Assembly: GCA_963774405.1 (NCBI GenBank)
Contig: CAVZEV010000007.1
Span: 124,001-188,000 of the forward strand
DNA: 64,000 bases
Source: VRUE01 sp963774405
GTDB taxonomy: Bacteria; Actinomycetota; Thermoleophilia; Solirubrobacterales; 70-9
Direction: 5' to 3'
The position numbers and the translations under genes are program-made. The notes under the pieces were generated by a model, which had not been told where the DNA came from, did no database searches, and saw only the letters and a list, made by a program, of their open reading frames with translations. The stretch's first letter is position 1. Every line of letters starts with the position of its first letter. This document shows positions 16,897 to 25,417 of the stretch, in pieces.

Positions 16897-17610
16897 TCAG
16901 CGGATCAGCAGTGGGGTGCCAACCGGCATCAGGTGCCATAGCTGACGCACCTCCTTATTTTGGACGCGGATGCAGCCGTGCGATGGGCGGCCGGGGATCA
17001 GGAAGGGTTCGCTGGTGCCGTGGATGCCGACGATGCCGCCGCCCGGCCAGTCGCTGAGAACGGAGTAGTCGCTGCTGCCGAACGCCACCGGCCCGTAGAG
17101 GCCGCCGGGGCCGGGCGTCCTGAACTTCTCGCGGATCCAGAAGTGCCCAGCCGGCGTCGGAGTGCTCGGCTTGCCGATCCCAACCGGCGCCCTCCAGATG
17201 CGCCGGCCCCGCCTGTAGAGGGTTGCCCGCAGCTTGTGGCGTACGACGACGAGCACCGTCCGCACCCGGTAGCGGGGACCGAGCGCCGAGCGCCGGACCC
17301 ACCCCTTTCGCCCGTTCGGGCGCATCGGGATGCGCACCTCGAGCCAGCCGTGCCGGCTCGAATCCATCCACCTGCGCAGGACCGGGTAGACCTCGGGAAA
17401 GCCGTCCTCGGTGAGGTAATGGGTCCGCGCGATCAAGCGCGCGCCTGGGGTCGGCAACCAGCGAATCGGGGCCTTCCGCAGCGGGTGCGCCCAGTGGGTG
17501 AAGGTCCATTCGTTGGAGAGCCGAACGCTGCCGCCGGCGCCCGGGGCGATGCCGGCGCTCGCCGCCGCCGGAAGCATCAGCGCGAGGAAAAGGGCGAAGA
17601 GAGCCACCAT
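16897..17610 (-). CDS. L,D-transpeptidase (YkuD family), secreted
   Basis: 237 residues. Signal peptide (ALFALFLALMLPAAASA), an N-terminal SH3-like beta region with GWLEVRIPMRPNGRKGWV, then the YkuD domain: TLYRRGRRIWRAPVGIGK.STPTPAGHFWI, GIHGTSEP and the catalytic SHGCIRV with the active-site Cys. Complete and in frame. Makes 3-3 crosslinks in peptidoglycan or attaches proteins to it, outside the membrane. Lies 3 bases downstream of the ice-binding-like gene's stop, so possibly co-transcribed with it. Confidence 0.9.
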   Translation of the reverse strand: MVALFALFLALMLPAAASAGIAPGAGGSVRLSNEWTFTHWAHPLRKAPIRWLPTPGARLIARTHYLTEDGFPEVYPVLRRWMDSSRHGWLEVRIPMRPNGRKGWVRRSALGPRYRVRTVLVVVRHKLRATLYRRGRRIWRAPVGIGKPSTPTPAGHFWIREKFRTPGPGGLYGPVAFGSSDYSVLSDWPGGGIVGIHGTSEPFLIPGRPSHGCIRVQNKEVRQLWHLMPVGTPLLIR

Positions 17611-17613
17611 GGC

Positions 17614-18792
17614 TCAGCCGGTGAAGTCCGGGCTTGGAACGGCGCGGGCGCAGCGGCGGAAGGTCCGGCTGGACACACCGCGGCGGCCCTCGCTGTCGAC
17701 CGCCACCACGCGGATCGTGTTGCGCCCCGCGCGCAGGCCGACGACGCCGATCCAGGCCGAGAACCGCTTGCTGGTGGTTCGCTTGATCAGCTTGCCGTCA
17801 ACGAAGACCTCGACACTGCGCAGCTTCGCCGAGCTGCGCACCTTGAACCTCGCCCTGAAGCCGGCACCGGTGCAGGTGCCGCGAGCCCGGCCGGCCGTGG
17901 GGCCCCCGGGGCCCTTGAAGATCCGTACGCTCGGCTTGGTTGCGCCGCCGCCGCTGCCACCGCCGCGATTGCCTCCTCCTTTACCGCCACGGCCCCCGGT
18001 CCCGGCGCCTTCCGTCGCGACTTCACCGCCGGCGGCGCCTGCTTCGGTTTCGCCGCCGCCACCACCGCCACCGGTCCCGGCGACCGCACAATCAGCCCTG
18101 GTAACCGTGTCGTTGATCAGCGTCACCGAGGCATTGCGGGCAAGCAGCCTGCCGCTGACGACGACGCCGCTGTTCAGCGAAACCGATTCCAGCGCCAGGA
18201 TGTTGCCGGCGAAGACAGAGTCGGTGTCGAGCGTTGCCGAAGAGCCGACCTGCCAGAAGAGATGACAGGGCTGGGCGCCGTTGATCATCAGCACCTGGGA
18301 GGCGGAAGCGCTGATCAGCGTGGTCGCGGTCTTGAAGATGAAGACGGCGTCCGGGTTGCCCTGGCCGTTCAGTGTCAGCGTCCCGGTGATCCCAAAGGTC
18401 CCCGATTCGGAGTCATAGACCCCGGGCGTCAGGGTCTGGCCACCGAGCTCGGTGGCGAGCGTGTTGACCGGGCCCTGGCCGGCGGCGTTGTTATAGGCGG
18501 TGGTCAGATCGGCCTGGGCCTGCGCGGCGAGCGCGTCGGCCGGGTGGGTTGCCCCGTTGACCGTTCCGTTGGGAGCGCCGCCAAAGCCGGTCACCGCGGG
18601 CGTGGGAGCGGTACCGAGATCGCCGTTGATGACGCTCGGCCCTTCGTTAGTCACCCCGGCCCCGGCCAGAACGGCAAAGCTGGTTGCCGTGCCCAGGCCC
18701 ACCGACGTCGCCGCCCGCGCGCTGCCCGCAAGCGCCAGAGTCACGGTCAATACAAGCGACACGGTGACGGCCTTTTGCACAACGCCTTTCAT
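17614..18792 (-). CDS. Ice-binding-like (DUF3494) secreted protein with C-terminal Ig-type domain
   Basis: 392 residues from ATG at 18792. Signal peptide (VSLVLTVTLALAGSARA), then a DUF3494 domain: LGTATSFAVLAGAGVTNEG.SVINGDLGTAP.., TLTPGVYDSESG, GQGNPDAVFIFKTATTL, VFWQVGSSATL, FAGNILALESVSL. This is the beta-solenoid of ice-binding proteins. A long Gly-rich linker (about residues 255-300) follows, then a beta-sandwich (RFKVRSSAKLRSVEVFVDGKLIKRT) ending RRCARAVPSPDFTG. The fold assignment is solid; ice binding is not, because many relatives serve as adhesins. Its upstream region carries two copies of ATCCCCCGGA. Confidence 0.82.
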   Translation of the reverse strand: MKGVVQKAVTVSLVLTVTLALAGSARAATSVGLGTATSFAVLAGAGVTNEGPSVINGDLGTAPTPAVTGFGGAPNGTVNGATHPADALAAQAQADLTTAYNNAAGQGPVNTLATELGGQTLTPGVYDSESGTFGITGTLTLNGQGNPDAVFIFKTATTLISASASQVLMINGAQPCHLFWQVGSSATLDTDSVFAGNILALESVSLNSGVVVSGRLLARNASVTLINDTVTRADCAVAGTGGGGGGGETEAGAAGGEVATEGAGTGGRGGKGGGNRGGGSGGGATKPSVRIFKGPGGPTAGRARGTCTGAGFRARFKVRSSAKLRSVEVFVDGKLIKRTTSKRFSAWIGVVGLRAGRNTIRVVAVDSEGRRGVSSRTFRRCARAVPSPDFTG

Positions 18793-18830
18793 TCCAAGGT
18801 CACTATGCGCGCGCATCCATGGGCAGCACA

Positions 18831-18868
18831 ATCCCCCGGACGTATGAGCCTCCCAAATATCCCCCGGA
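18831..18868. promoter_or_regulatory. Two direct copies of ATCCCCCGGA upstream of the ice-binding-like gene
   Basis: ATCCCCCGGA occurs at 18831-18840 and 18859-18868, 28 bases apart, just before the ice-binding-like gene and at the end of the LuxR-type gene. Related copies occur at 19689-19723. Could be operators for that regulator; no known consensus is claimed. Confidence 0.4.
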
Positions 18869-18879
18869 AGGGCTACACA

Positions 18880-19542
18880 CTATTGCGTGGTCTCCACCTC
18901 CCAGGTGATCTCACCGGTTACCAGCGCGATCGCCACGGCGTGTGCGCGGGTGTGTGCTCCGAGCTTGCCCAACGCGTTGTGAACGTGTGACTTGACCGTC
19001 TCCGGCGACAGGTACAGGCGCCCGGCGATGTCTCCACTCTGCAGCCCGGACGCAACCAGTTTCATCACCTCTCGCTCGCGCTCGGTGAGCTGTAACCTGC
19101 CGGCGCCCTCCACCGCCACCGGCGCCCACGATGCTTCCCGAGCCTGGGCCATCCTCGCCTGCTCGGCGGATGCCTCTTCGGGTGGGATGAAGACAGAGAG
19201 ATGGCGCGCCGGCAACACATTGGCCGTGGCGCTGAACTCAACCGGCAACGGGCCCCGGTCGGGAACGTACAGCTGGTACCAGCCCTCGGCGCCCCCGCTG
19301 GCCAGGAACCCGCCCCACTGTTCCTCGAGCCTTCTGCGCTCGGCGGGAGAGGTGAACTCATCCATGGTGCGCCAGGGGATCTCCTCGCGGGCAACGCCAA
19401 GGAGATCGCAGGCGGCGTTGTTCCCGGTCACCCAGCGGCGCTGGTCGTCGGCGATCAGCATCGGATGCCGCGAGCGCTCAAACGCGACTCGCAGGCGCGC
19501 CGCTGCCTGCGAACCAGACTCGCCGCCCTCAAGGACGGGCAT
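18880..19542 (-). CDS. PAS-domain LuxR-type transcription regulator
   Basis: 220 residues from ATG at 19542 (GGAGAG five bases upstream; a longer reading from 19608 lacks a site). N-terminal PAS domain (VAFERSRHPMLIADDQRRWVTGNNAACDLLGV... VEFSATANVL) senses an unknown signal; C-terminal LuxR helix-turn-helix: LTEREREVMKLVASGLQSGDIAGRLYLSPETVKSHVHNALGKLG. No receiver domain, so it is not a classical response regulator. Repeated ATCCCC(C)GGA motifs flank it on both sides, suggesting it binds upstream of itself and of the ice-binding-like gene. Target control is inference. Confidence 0.85.
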   Translation of the reverse strand: MPVLEGGESGSQAAARLRVAFERSRHPMLIADDQRRWVTGNNAACDLLGVAREEIPWRTMDEFTSPAERRRLEEQWGGFLASGGAEGWYQLYVPDRGPLPVEFSATANVLPARHLSVFIPPEEASAEQARMAQAREASWAPVAVEGAGRLQLTEREREVMKLVASGLQSGDIAGRLYLSPETVKSHVHNALGKLGAHTRAHAVAIALVTGEITWEVETTQ

Positions 19543-19688
19543 GTTCTCTCCACCGCCGGGCAGGCTGGGAGATACCACCAAAACCCCCTTGACTCTGGGG
19601 CCATACACGCTGATTACTTGCCGTACCTGCTTACGATAGGGACAGCAACTCGAGCATGCAACCTTGTCTTGCGGGCACTAACCCGTTT

Positions 19689-19723
19689 GGGGGATATTCA
19701 CTGTGCTCCGCATATCCGGGGAT
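19689..19723. promoter_or_regulatory. Inverted GGATAT...ATATCC repeat upstream of the LuxR-type gene
   Basis: GGGGGATATT (19689-19698) is the exact reverse complement of AATATCCCCC at 18856-18865, and ATATCCGGGGAT follows at 19712. GGATAT and ATATCC face each other about two helical turns apart, the layout expected for a dimeric activator. Lies about 150 bases before the LuxR-type start. Confidence 0.4.
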
Positions 19724-19746
19724 TGCGTCGCCCAGCCACGGCACCG

Positions 19747-21093
19747 CTAGCCGCGCCTGACCAGGTTGCGGCCGGCATTCTTGGCCTCATAGAGAGCGCC
19801 GTCCGCCCGCAGCAGCGCGCGCCGAACGTCGTCCTCCAGCGCGGCCACGCCGATACTGGCTGTAACCGAGGTGTCGGCGCCGGCATTCTGCACCTCTGTC
19901 CGAAGTCGCTCCGCCAACACCTCCGCCTCGGCCATGCCGGTGCGAGGCAGCAGGGCGGCGAACTCATCGCCGCCAAGGCGAGCGACGAAGTCGCCCTCGC
20001 GAAGGCCCCCGGCAATTGCTCTGGCCATCAGGGCAAGGACTCGATCGCCGGCATCGTGCCCGTCTGAGTCGTTGACCCGCTTGAAGCCATCCAGGTCCAC
20101 CATCAACACCGCCAGCGGCTTGGCATCGGAGAGGTCTCTGAGCCTGGCCGCGCGGTCCTCGAAGGCACGGCGGTTGGGCAGGCCGCAGAGCACGTCGGTG
20201 TAGGCCAGGTCCTTGTAGGCGCTCGCCTGGCGAGCCAGATCCCGGGCCAGGTCGGCCGTTTCAGCGGCAATGCCGGAGAGGTCCCGCTCAACCGACTTGT
20301 CATCGTCCGCTGAGGCCTTACCCAGCCTCGCCGGCTCTGCGGGACGCTTGTCATCCCCCTTTGGGCCTTGCTCCTGTGCCTTTGCCCTCGGTCGCGGCGG
20401 GCCCTTCAAGTCCAGCGCCTCGAGAGCCGTCTCAACCGCGGCCGGCAACTGCTCGAGGCCGGGGACGAACACCGCTCCCTCGTCGTTCTCACGAAGCTTC
20501 GCCCCTTGGCCTCCGTAGAGGACGACGAGGCCGGAATTGGCCCGTCGGATCTCCGCGATGGCGCGATCCAGCGCGGGGGTCGAGCTTGGGATCGTCGCCG
20601 AGAGGCAGACCAGATCGGGCGATCGATTCTCAACCGCCTGGAGAAGGTCGCCGAGCGGAACATCGGCGCCGAGATAGATCGTCTCGTAACCCGCCAGCTC
20701 GATCACATCGGCGGCCATCCTCAACCCGAGCGCATGGCGCTCGCCCTCCACCGTCGCCATCAACACTCGTCCCGGCATCGCCTTGTGGCCGAGGCTTGGG
20801 CCGTAGATACCGGCCATCGCCTGGTGTGTCAGCGCGGTCGCCAGGTGCTCGTCGGCAACCGAGATCGCGCCCTCCTCCCAGAGATCGCCGATCCGCCACA
20901 TCGCCGGCGCGATCACTCGCTGGTAGAGGCCCGCAACCCCCATACCCTCGCCCAGAGCCTGCCTGGCCACGCGCCCGGCGCCCTCTGCGTCGGCAACCGT
21001 AAGCGCATCCTGGTAGGTGCGGGAAAGACGACGGGTGTACTTGTCTGCCTCGCGCCGCGCCGGGCCCTCGGCCGGCTCCGCTGACGTAGTCAC
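19747..21093 (-). CDS. B12-binding GGDEF protein, candidate light-sensing diguanylate cyclase
   Basis: 448 residues. Residues about 20-95: B12-binding cap domain with W72 and E82-H83, the W-x9-EH spacing of CarH-type AdoCbl photoreceptors. Residues about 105-225: B12-binding Rossmann domain with ExHxxG (E118, H120, G123), the lower-axial His ligand motif. A linker of charged and Ala-rich residues, then GGDEF (374-378) with the RxxD inhibitory site (365-368), so the cyclase looks active and product-regulated. In CarH, adenosylcobalamin in this cap makes the protein light-responsive. Here the output is c-di-GMP synthesis rather than DNA binding. Divergent from an HD-GYP c-di-GMP phosphodiesterase. 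Light sensing is inference; B12 binding is well supported. Confidence 0.85.
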   Translation of the reverse strand: MTTSAEPAEGPARREADKYTRRLSRTYQDALTVADAEGAGRVARQALGEGMGVAGLYQRVIAPAMWRIGDLWEEGAISVADEHLATALTHQAMAGIYGPSLGHKAMPGRVLMATVEGERHALGLRMAADVIELAGYETIYLGADVPLGDLLQAVENRSPDLVCLSATIPSSTPALDRAIAEIRRANSGLVVLYGGQGAKLRENDEGAVFVPGLEQLPAAVETALEALDLKGPPRPRAKAQEQGPKGDDKRPAEPARLGKASADDDKSVERDLSGIAAETADLARDLARQASAYKDLAYTDVLCGLPNRRAFEDRAARLRDLSDAKPLAVLMVDLDGFKRVNDSDGHDAGDRVLALMARAIAGGLREGDFVARLGGDEFAALLPRTGMAEAEVLAERLRTEVQNAGADTSVTASIGVAALEDDVRRALLRADGALYEAKNAGRNLVRRG

Positions 21094-21183
21094 AGTTGCA
21101 AAGAGTACGCCCGATTATGACCTCAGGCCAATAAACATGATGGACCTGGGGCGGACCGGGTATGACAGGAAGGCGAATATTGA

Positions 21184-22689
21184 GTGTTGCATTTGCACCC
21201 CAGAGAGCCTACGGTCCATCCGCCGGTGAACGCTTCGAGAAGGACGAACAGATCTGGCACGGTTGGCTCGAGGGCCAAGCCCGGCTTGCCCCGCATCCTG
21301 GTGACCGATGACAAACCGGAGATGCTGCGATTGGTCGACAAGGCACTGGGCGGGCGATATCGGTGCGAGTTCGCGACGAGCGCCGCCCACGCACATAAGA
21401 AGCTCGCCTCCACACCCTTTCGGCTTGCCCTCTGCGACCTTCAGATGCTCGACGGGTCGGGCCTGGTCCTCGCCGAAGAAATCACCGAAGAACACCCCGA
21501 TACCGCGGTCGTCCTGATCACCGACAAGGACGATCCCGAGGTCGCGGCGAGAGCCTTTGGGCTTGGCGGCCACGGGGTTCACGGCTACCTGGTCAAGCCC
21601 TTCTGGCCGGGACAGCTGCTGATCACGGTGATGAACGCGCTGCGACGGCGTGAGCTCGAAGACCTCGAGAGCGCCCACAGGCGCAACCTCGAAGAGCGGC
21701 GCCAGGCGATCATCGACATGGCGCCGATGCCCGTCTACGTCAAGGACGACGGCTTCCACTACGTCTTCGCAAACGCGCAGGCCGATGACCTGGCGGGGCA
21801 GGAGCGGGGGCAGCTTCTGGGCAAGACCGACGAGGCGATCATGGGCCCCGAAGCCCTGGCGCACACCCGCGCCCTCGACCGCCGAATCCTCGCAGAGGGC
21901 ATCACGTACAAGGCGGAAGAAACGCTGGAGATCAACGGCGTCGAGCGCACCTTCCAGACGATCAAGTTCCCGCTCCTCGACGAGGATGGAAAGGCCACTG
22001 CCGTGTGCGGCATCTCCGCCGATATCACCGCCCACAAGGAGGCATTGCGGCTGCACGACGAGCTGGCCGCTGCTCAACGGGAGGCGATCAAAGAGCTGCG
22101 GCTGTCCCGCCAGGAGACGGTCGAACGTCTCACCAAGGCGATCGAGCTGCACGATTTCTCCACCGGGACGCACGTCGACCAGATGGCCAGGGTCGCCGCG
22201 ATGCTGGCGACCCGGCTGGGCCTCGACGCCGAGCGGGTACACCTCCTGCGACTGGCGGCTCCGATGCACGACGTCGGCAAGATCGCCACGCCAAGCGAGA
22301 TCCTCCGCAAACCCGGCCCCCTCACGCCGGCCGAGCGCGAGGAGATGAGATGCCACACGACGGTCGGCTACGAAATCCTCGCCGACTCCAAGAGCGACCT
22401 GCTCGATCTCGCCGCGACCATCGCCCTGACCCATCACGAGTGCTATGACGGCAGCGGCTACCCGCAGGGGTTGGCCGGAGAGGAAATCCCCCTGGAGGGA
22501 CGGATCACCACGGTCGCCGACGTCTTCGACGCGCTGCTCAGCGACCGCTGCTACCGGCCGGCCTTCTCGGTGGCGGAAACCGTCTCGATCCTCGAAGCGG
22601 GCAGGGGCGCCCAATTCGATCCGCGAATTGTCGACATCCTGCTCAAATGGCTGGATGAGGCGCTCGCCGTGCGTGGAAAAAGCGACTGA
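21184..22689 (+). CDS. Receiver-PAS-HD-GYP protein, c-di-GMP phosphodiesterase
   Basis: 501 residues from GTG at 21184 (AGGAAGG 10 bases upstream). Receiver domain: RILVTDDKPEML, phospho-acceptor Asp in CDLQMLDG, Lys in LVKPF. PAS domain: AIIDMAPMPVYVKDDGFHYVFANAQADDLAGQ. HD-GYP domain: AIELHDFSTGTHVDQMARVA, MHDVGKIA, THHECYDGSGYPQGL, DVFDALLSDRCYRP; all metal-binding His/Asp and the GYP motif are present. Breaks down c-di-GMP on input from phosphorylation and the PAS signal. Its promoter region is shared with the B12-GGDEF gene, so synthesis and breakdown are encoded back to back. Confidence 0.92.
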   Translation: MLHLHPREPTVHPPVNASRRTNRSGTVGSRAKPGLPRILVTDDKPEMLRLVDKALGGRYRCEFATSAAHAHKKLASTPFRLALCDLQMLDGSGLVLAEEITEEHPDTAVVLITDKDDPEVAARAFGLGGHGVHGYLVKPFWPGQLLITVMNALRRRELEDLESAHRRNLEERRQAIIDMAPMPVYVKDDGFHYVFANAQADDLAGQERGQLLGKTDEAIMGPEALAHTRALDRRILAEGITYKAEETLEINGVERTFQTIKFPLLDEDGKATAVCGISADITAHKEALRLHDELAAAQREAIKELRLSRQETVERLTKAIELHDFSTGTHVDQMARVAAMLATRLGLDAERVHLLRLAAPMHDVGKIATPSEILRKPGPLTPAEREEMRCHTTVGYEILADSKSDLLDLAATIALTHHECYDGSGYPQGLAGEEIPLEGRITTVADVFDALLSDRCYRPAFSVAETVSILEAGRGAQFDPRIVDILLKWLDEALAVRGKSD

Positions 22690-22761
22690 GCGGCGGTCTT
22701 GCCAACGCCTTTGAGTCCGCATGCGGCGAAGCGCTCATGCGGGAACGCCACTCCGTCGATG

Positions 22762-22797
22762 GCTTGACAGCGAGGGCAATCGCTCGCGCTGTCAAGC
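22762..22797. terminator. Hairpin after the HD-GYP gene
   Basis: Perfect 11-base inverted repeat GCTTGACAGCG / CGCTGTCAAGC with a 14-base loop, 73 bases after the HD-GYP stop and 43 before the collagen-like gene. Probably a terminator, though there is no strong T-run; a leader structure of the next gene is possible. Confidence 0.5.
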
Positions 22798-22839
22798 ACC
22801 GCCCCAGCAAAGCGGCTTTGAGTCAAAGGAGCGGATCGA

Positions 22840-23586
22840 ATGAAGCGTGCAACCAACCCAACACGGCGAAGTTGGCCGACGCCCTCGATCGTCCTCGCCT
22901 GCGCCGCCCTCTTCCTCGCGCTCGGCGGATCGGCGGTCGCCGCCAACAGCCTGATCCACGCCAGGGACATCGCCCCGGGCGCGGTCACGAGCAGGGCGAT
23001 CAGGAACGGCGCGATTAGCCCCGCGGACCTGAGCGCCCACACGCGAGCGCTGCTTGACGGCCAGGGCCTGACCGGCGCCAGGGGGGAGACCGGCGCCAAC
23101 GGAGCCCCCGGCAGCAACGGGGCCAATGGAGCAAACGGACCGAACGGCGCCAACGGAGCGAACGGGGTCGACGGGATCGACGGGAAAGACGGAGCCAACG
23201 GGGTCAACGGAACCAACGGAACGAATGGCACCAACGGCACGATCGCGCCGCTGTCGGCGACGAAAGGCCTGACCGCCCTACCCACCGCCGCCCCCCCAAC
23301 CACGGTGGTCGAACTGACGGTTCCGGCGGGTAACTACGTCGTCCTGGCCAAGACCCAGCTCTCCCACACCGGCGCCGGCGACAGCGTCGAATGCGCGCTC
23401 GAGGCGGGCGCGACCACGATCGACCAGATCGCGATGAAGACGCTGCCCGCACTCGCCGCGATCCCGGCATCGCTGCAAGCGGTGACCACCACTGCCTCGT
23501 CAACCCAGCTGACCGTGCAGTGCAGCGTGTTGGTGGCCAACGGAGCGGCCAACTTCAATAGCCTGATCGCGATCCCAACCGCCTGA
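22840..23586 (+). CDS. Secreted collagen-like (Gly-x-y repeat) protein
   Basis: 248 residues; ATG preceded by AAGGAG at 9 bases. Signal segment (TPSIVLACAALFLALGGSAVAA), a short conserved-looking domain (IHARDIAPGAVTSRAIRNGAISPADLS), about 20 G-x-y triplets rich in Asn (GANGAPGSNGANGANG, GTNGTNGTNGT), then a beta-rich C-terminal domain (VVELTVPAGNYVVLAKTQLSHTGAGDSVECALEAG). This layout is common in Thermoleophilia. Likely a surface or matrix protein; the Asn-Gly-rich triplets lack Pro, so a stable collagen triple helix is uncertain. Confidence 0.8.
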   Translation: MKRATNPTRRSWPTPSIVLACAALFLALGGSAVAANSLIHARDIAPGAVTSRAIRNGAISPADLSAHTRALLDGQGLTGARGETGANGAPGSNGANGANGPNGANGANGVDGIDGKDGANGVNGTNGTNGTNGTIAPLSATKGLTALPTAAPPTTVVELTVPAGNYVVLAKTQLSHTGAGDSVECALEAGATTIDQIAMKTLPALAAIPASLQAVTTTASSTQLTVQCSVLVANGAANFNSLIAIPTA

Positions 23587-23612
23587 GGGATGGCACCGTC
23601 TAACCTGTCCGC

Positions 23613-23774
23613 ATGTTCTCCGGCCTCGAGAGCCCGATGCACCTGCTGGTCGTCGCCGTGATCGCGGCGCTCGTCCTCGGCCCCAAGAAGCTGCCGGAGC
23701 TCGGCCGCTCGCTGGGCCAGGGCATCAGGGGGTTCAAGCAGTCGCTGGACGGCGAGGACAAGCCGCCCGAGTAG
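23613..23774 (+). CDS. tatA: TatA/TatE-like twin-arginine translocase subunit
   Basis: A 53-residue protein: MFSGLESPMHLLVVAVIAALVLGPKK begins the familiar TatA pattern (short N-terminus, one membrane helix, then GPKKLPELGRSLGQGIRGFKQ amphipathic helix and an acidic tail). The amphipathic helix with the F-K-x motif is diagnostic. Forms the pore of the Tat pathway that exports folded proteins. No tatB or tatC is adjacent, so it is an isolated copy. Starts 27 bases after the collagen-like gene and ends one base before the convergent reductase gene. Confidence 0.85.
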   Translation: MFSGLESPMHLLVVAVIAALVLGPKKLPELGRSLGQGIRGFKQSLDGEDKPPE

Positions 23775-23775
23775 C

Positions 23776-24525
23776 TCAGCGGTAGTCGGGGTTGGGGAAG
23801 TCGAAGCGACAGCCCGCGTCCCAGTCGGGCCGCTGGTTGCCGTGGGCGGGGATGCCGCCGGCGTCCTTCAGCAGCCGCGCCAGGTGCAGCATGTTCCAGG
23901 CGGCGAAGGTGGTGTTGCGGTTGGTGAAGTCGTTCTCGGGGCCGCCGGAGCCCTCGTCGAGGTATGAGGGGCCCGGCCCGGCCTCGCCGATCCAGCCCGA
24001 GTCCGCCTGCGGCGGGATCGTGTAGCCGAGGTGCTGCAGCGAGTAGAGCGTGTTCATCGCGCAGTGCTTGACCCCGTCCTCGTTGCCGGTGACCAGGCAG
24101 CCGCCGACGCGGCCGTAGTAGGCGTACTGGCCGGCCTCGTTGAGCAGGTGCGAGTTGCCGTAGAGGCGCTCGACGATCTGGGTCGCGACCGAGGACTTCT
24201 CGCCCAGCCAGATCGACATGCCGAGGACGAGGATGTCGGCGGCCATCACCCGCTCGAAGATCGCGGGCCACTCGTCGCGCTCCCAGCCGTGCTCGGTCAT
24301 GTCGGGCCAGACGCCGGTGGCGATCTCGTGGTCGACGGCGCGGATGCAGTCGACCGAGACCCCGTTGCGGCGCATGATCTCGATCGAGATGTCCATCAGG
24401 CCCTGCGTGTTGGACACCTCTGGGCTGCGCTTCAGCGTGCAGTTGATGAAGAACGCCTTCAGGTCGGAGTAGTCGGTCGTGCTGCTCTCGCAGAGCTCGG
24501 CCTGCTTCTCGGTCAGCTCGGTCAC
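23776..24525 (-). CDS. NAD(P)H-dependent FMN reductase/flavodoxin-like oxidoreductase
   Basis: 249 residues. Flavodoxin-fold features: KAFFINCTLKRSPEVSNTQGL (FMN phosphate loop), VMAADILVLGMSIWLGEKSS, YGRVGGCLVTGNEDGVKHCAMNTLYSLQHLGYTIPPQ. The family reduces FMN or quinones with NAD(P)H in the cytoplasm. Full length with a Trp-rich central part. Single gene, 40 bases from the sensor kinase gene, possibly under its own promoter. Substrate unknown. Confidence 0.85.
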   Translation of the reverse strand: MTELTEKQAELCESSTTDYSDLKAFFINCTLKRSPEVSNTQGLMDISIEIMRRNGVSVDCIRAVDHEIATGVWPDMTEHGWERDEWPAIFERVMAADILVLGMSIWLGEKSSVATQIVERLYGNSHLLNEAGQYAYYGRVGGCLVTGNEDGVKHCAMNTLYSLQHLGYTIPPQADSGWIGEAGPGPSYLDEGSGGPENDFTNRNTTFAAWNMLHLARLLKDAGGIPAHGNQRPDWDAGCRFDFPNPDYR

Positions 24526-24565
24526 GTCGTCTCCTCGCTCGCTCGGTTGGTCATCGTGGGCAGCG

Positions 24566-25417
24566 CTAGGCGGACTTCAGGGTGAAGTGGACCCTAGTCC
24601 CGGGCGAGGCGTCCTCGAACCAGATCCTGCCGCCGTGGGCTTCGACGATCGCCCGCGAGATCGCCAGGCCGAGGCCGGCGCCGTCCTCGCCGCGGGCGGC
24701 GTCGCCGCGGTAGAAGGCCTCGAAGACGCGCTCGCCGTCGCCCGCCGGGATTCCCTCGCCGTTGTCGGCGACCTCGACCTCGACCCCACCGGCGGCGGAA
24801 CGCGCGCGCACGGTGACGCTGCCGTCGGCCGGGGTATGCCGGATCGCGTTCTGGATCAGGTTGAAGAGGACGCGCTGGAGCTTCTCGGCGTTGGCGCTGG
24901 CGAGCAGCTCGGCGGCCGGCAGCTCGGCGGCGAGGCTGACGCCGCGCTCGGCGGCCGGCGCCCGCATCGCCGCCACGGTGTCGCCGATCAGCTCGCGCAG
25001 CTCGATCTGGCGCATCGTCCAGGAGATGTCGCCGGCCTCGATCCGCGAGAGCTCGAAGAGGTCGTCGATCAGGTCGCTGAGCACGGCGACGTGGGTGCGA
25101 ATCTCCTTCAGGTAGCGGTCGCGGGTCTCGCCGGTGGCGACGCCGTCGTCGATCGACTCGACCAGCAGCCGCAGCGAGGCCAGCGGCGTGCGCAGGTCGT
25201 GCGAGGCGGCGGCGACCAACTGGCGGCGCGCCGCCTCGATCTCGCGGCGCGAGCGCTCCTCCATCGCCAGGCGAACGGCGAGCGCCGCAGCCAGCGCCGC
25301 GCCGGCGGTGGCGAGCAGGACCAGGAGGATCTGGTCGGCGCCCATGTGGCCGGGCACCGCGACCGCGGCGGCGCCGGCGAGGAAGGCGGCGAAGGCGATG
25401 AGGACGGCGCGCTTCAC
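24566..25417 (-). CDS. Sensor histidine kinase
   Basis: 283 residues. Two N-terminal membrane helices with almost no extracellular loop, HisKA domain with SHDLRTPLASLRLLVES (phospho-accepting His), then HATPase with N-box (NLIQNAIRHTP), VADNGEGIP, and GAGLGLAISRAIVEAHGG. The absence of a periplasmic sensor domain suggests membrane-internal sensing. Overlaps the response regulator stop by 4 bases, so it pairs with it. Confidence 0.92.
   Translation of the reverse strand: MKRAVLIAFAAFLAGAAAVAVPGHMGADQILLVLLATAGAALAAALAVRLAMEERSRREIEAARRQLVAAASHDLRTPLASLRLLVESIDDGVATGETRDRYLKEIRTHVAVLSDLIDDLFELSRIEAGDISWTMRQIELRELIGDTVAAMRAPAAERGVSLAAELPAAELLASANAEKLQRVLFNLIQNAIRHTPADGSVTVRARSAAGGVEVEVADNGEGIPAGDGERVFEAFYRGDAARGEDGAGLGLAISRAIVEAHGGRIWFEDASPGTRVHFTLKSA

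Noticed and set aside
16846..16939. Longer start for the PHP protein at 16939
   Set aside because: The extra 31 residues overlap the L,D-transpeptidase end in another frame and look non-conserved.
22692..22839. Possible riboswitch before the collagen-like gene
   Set aside because: Only a simple hairpin is visible; no match to known riboswitch cores.
23080..23240. Repetitive GGCAACGG-type stretch
   Set aside because: It is the coding sequence of the Gly-x-y collagen-like region, not a DNA element.
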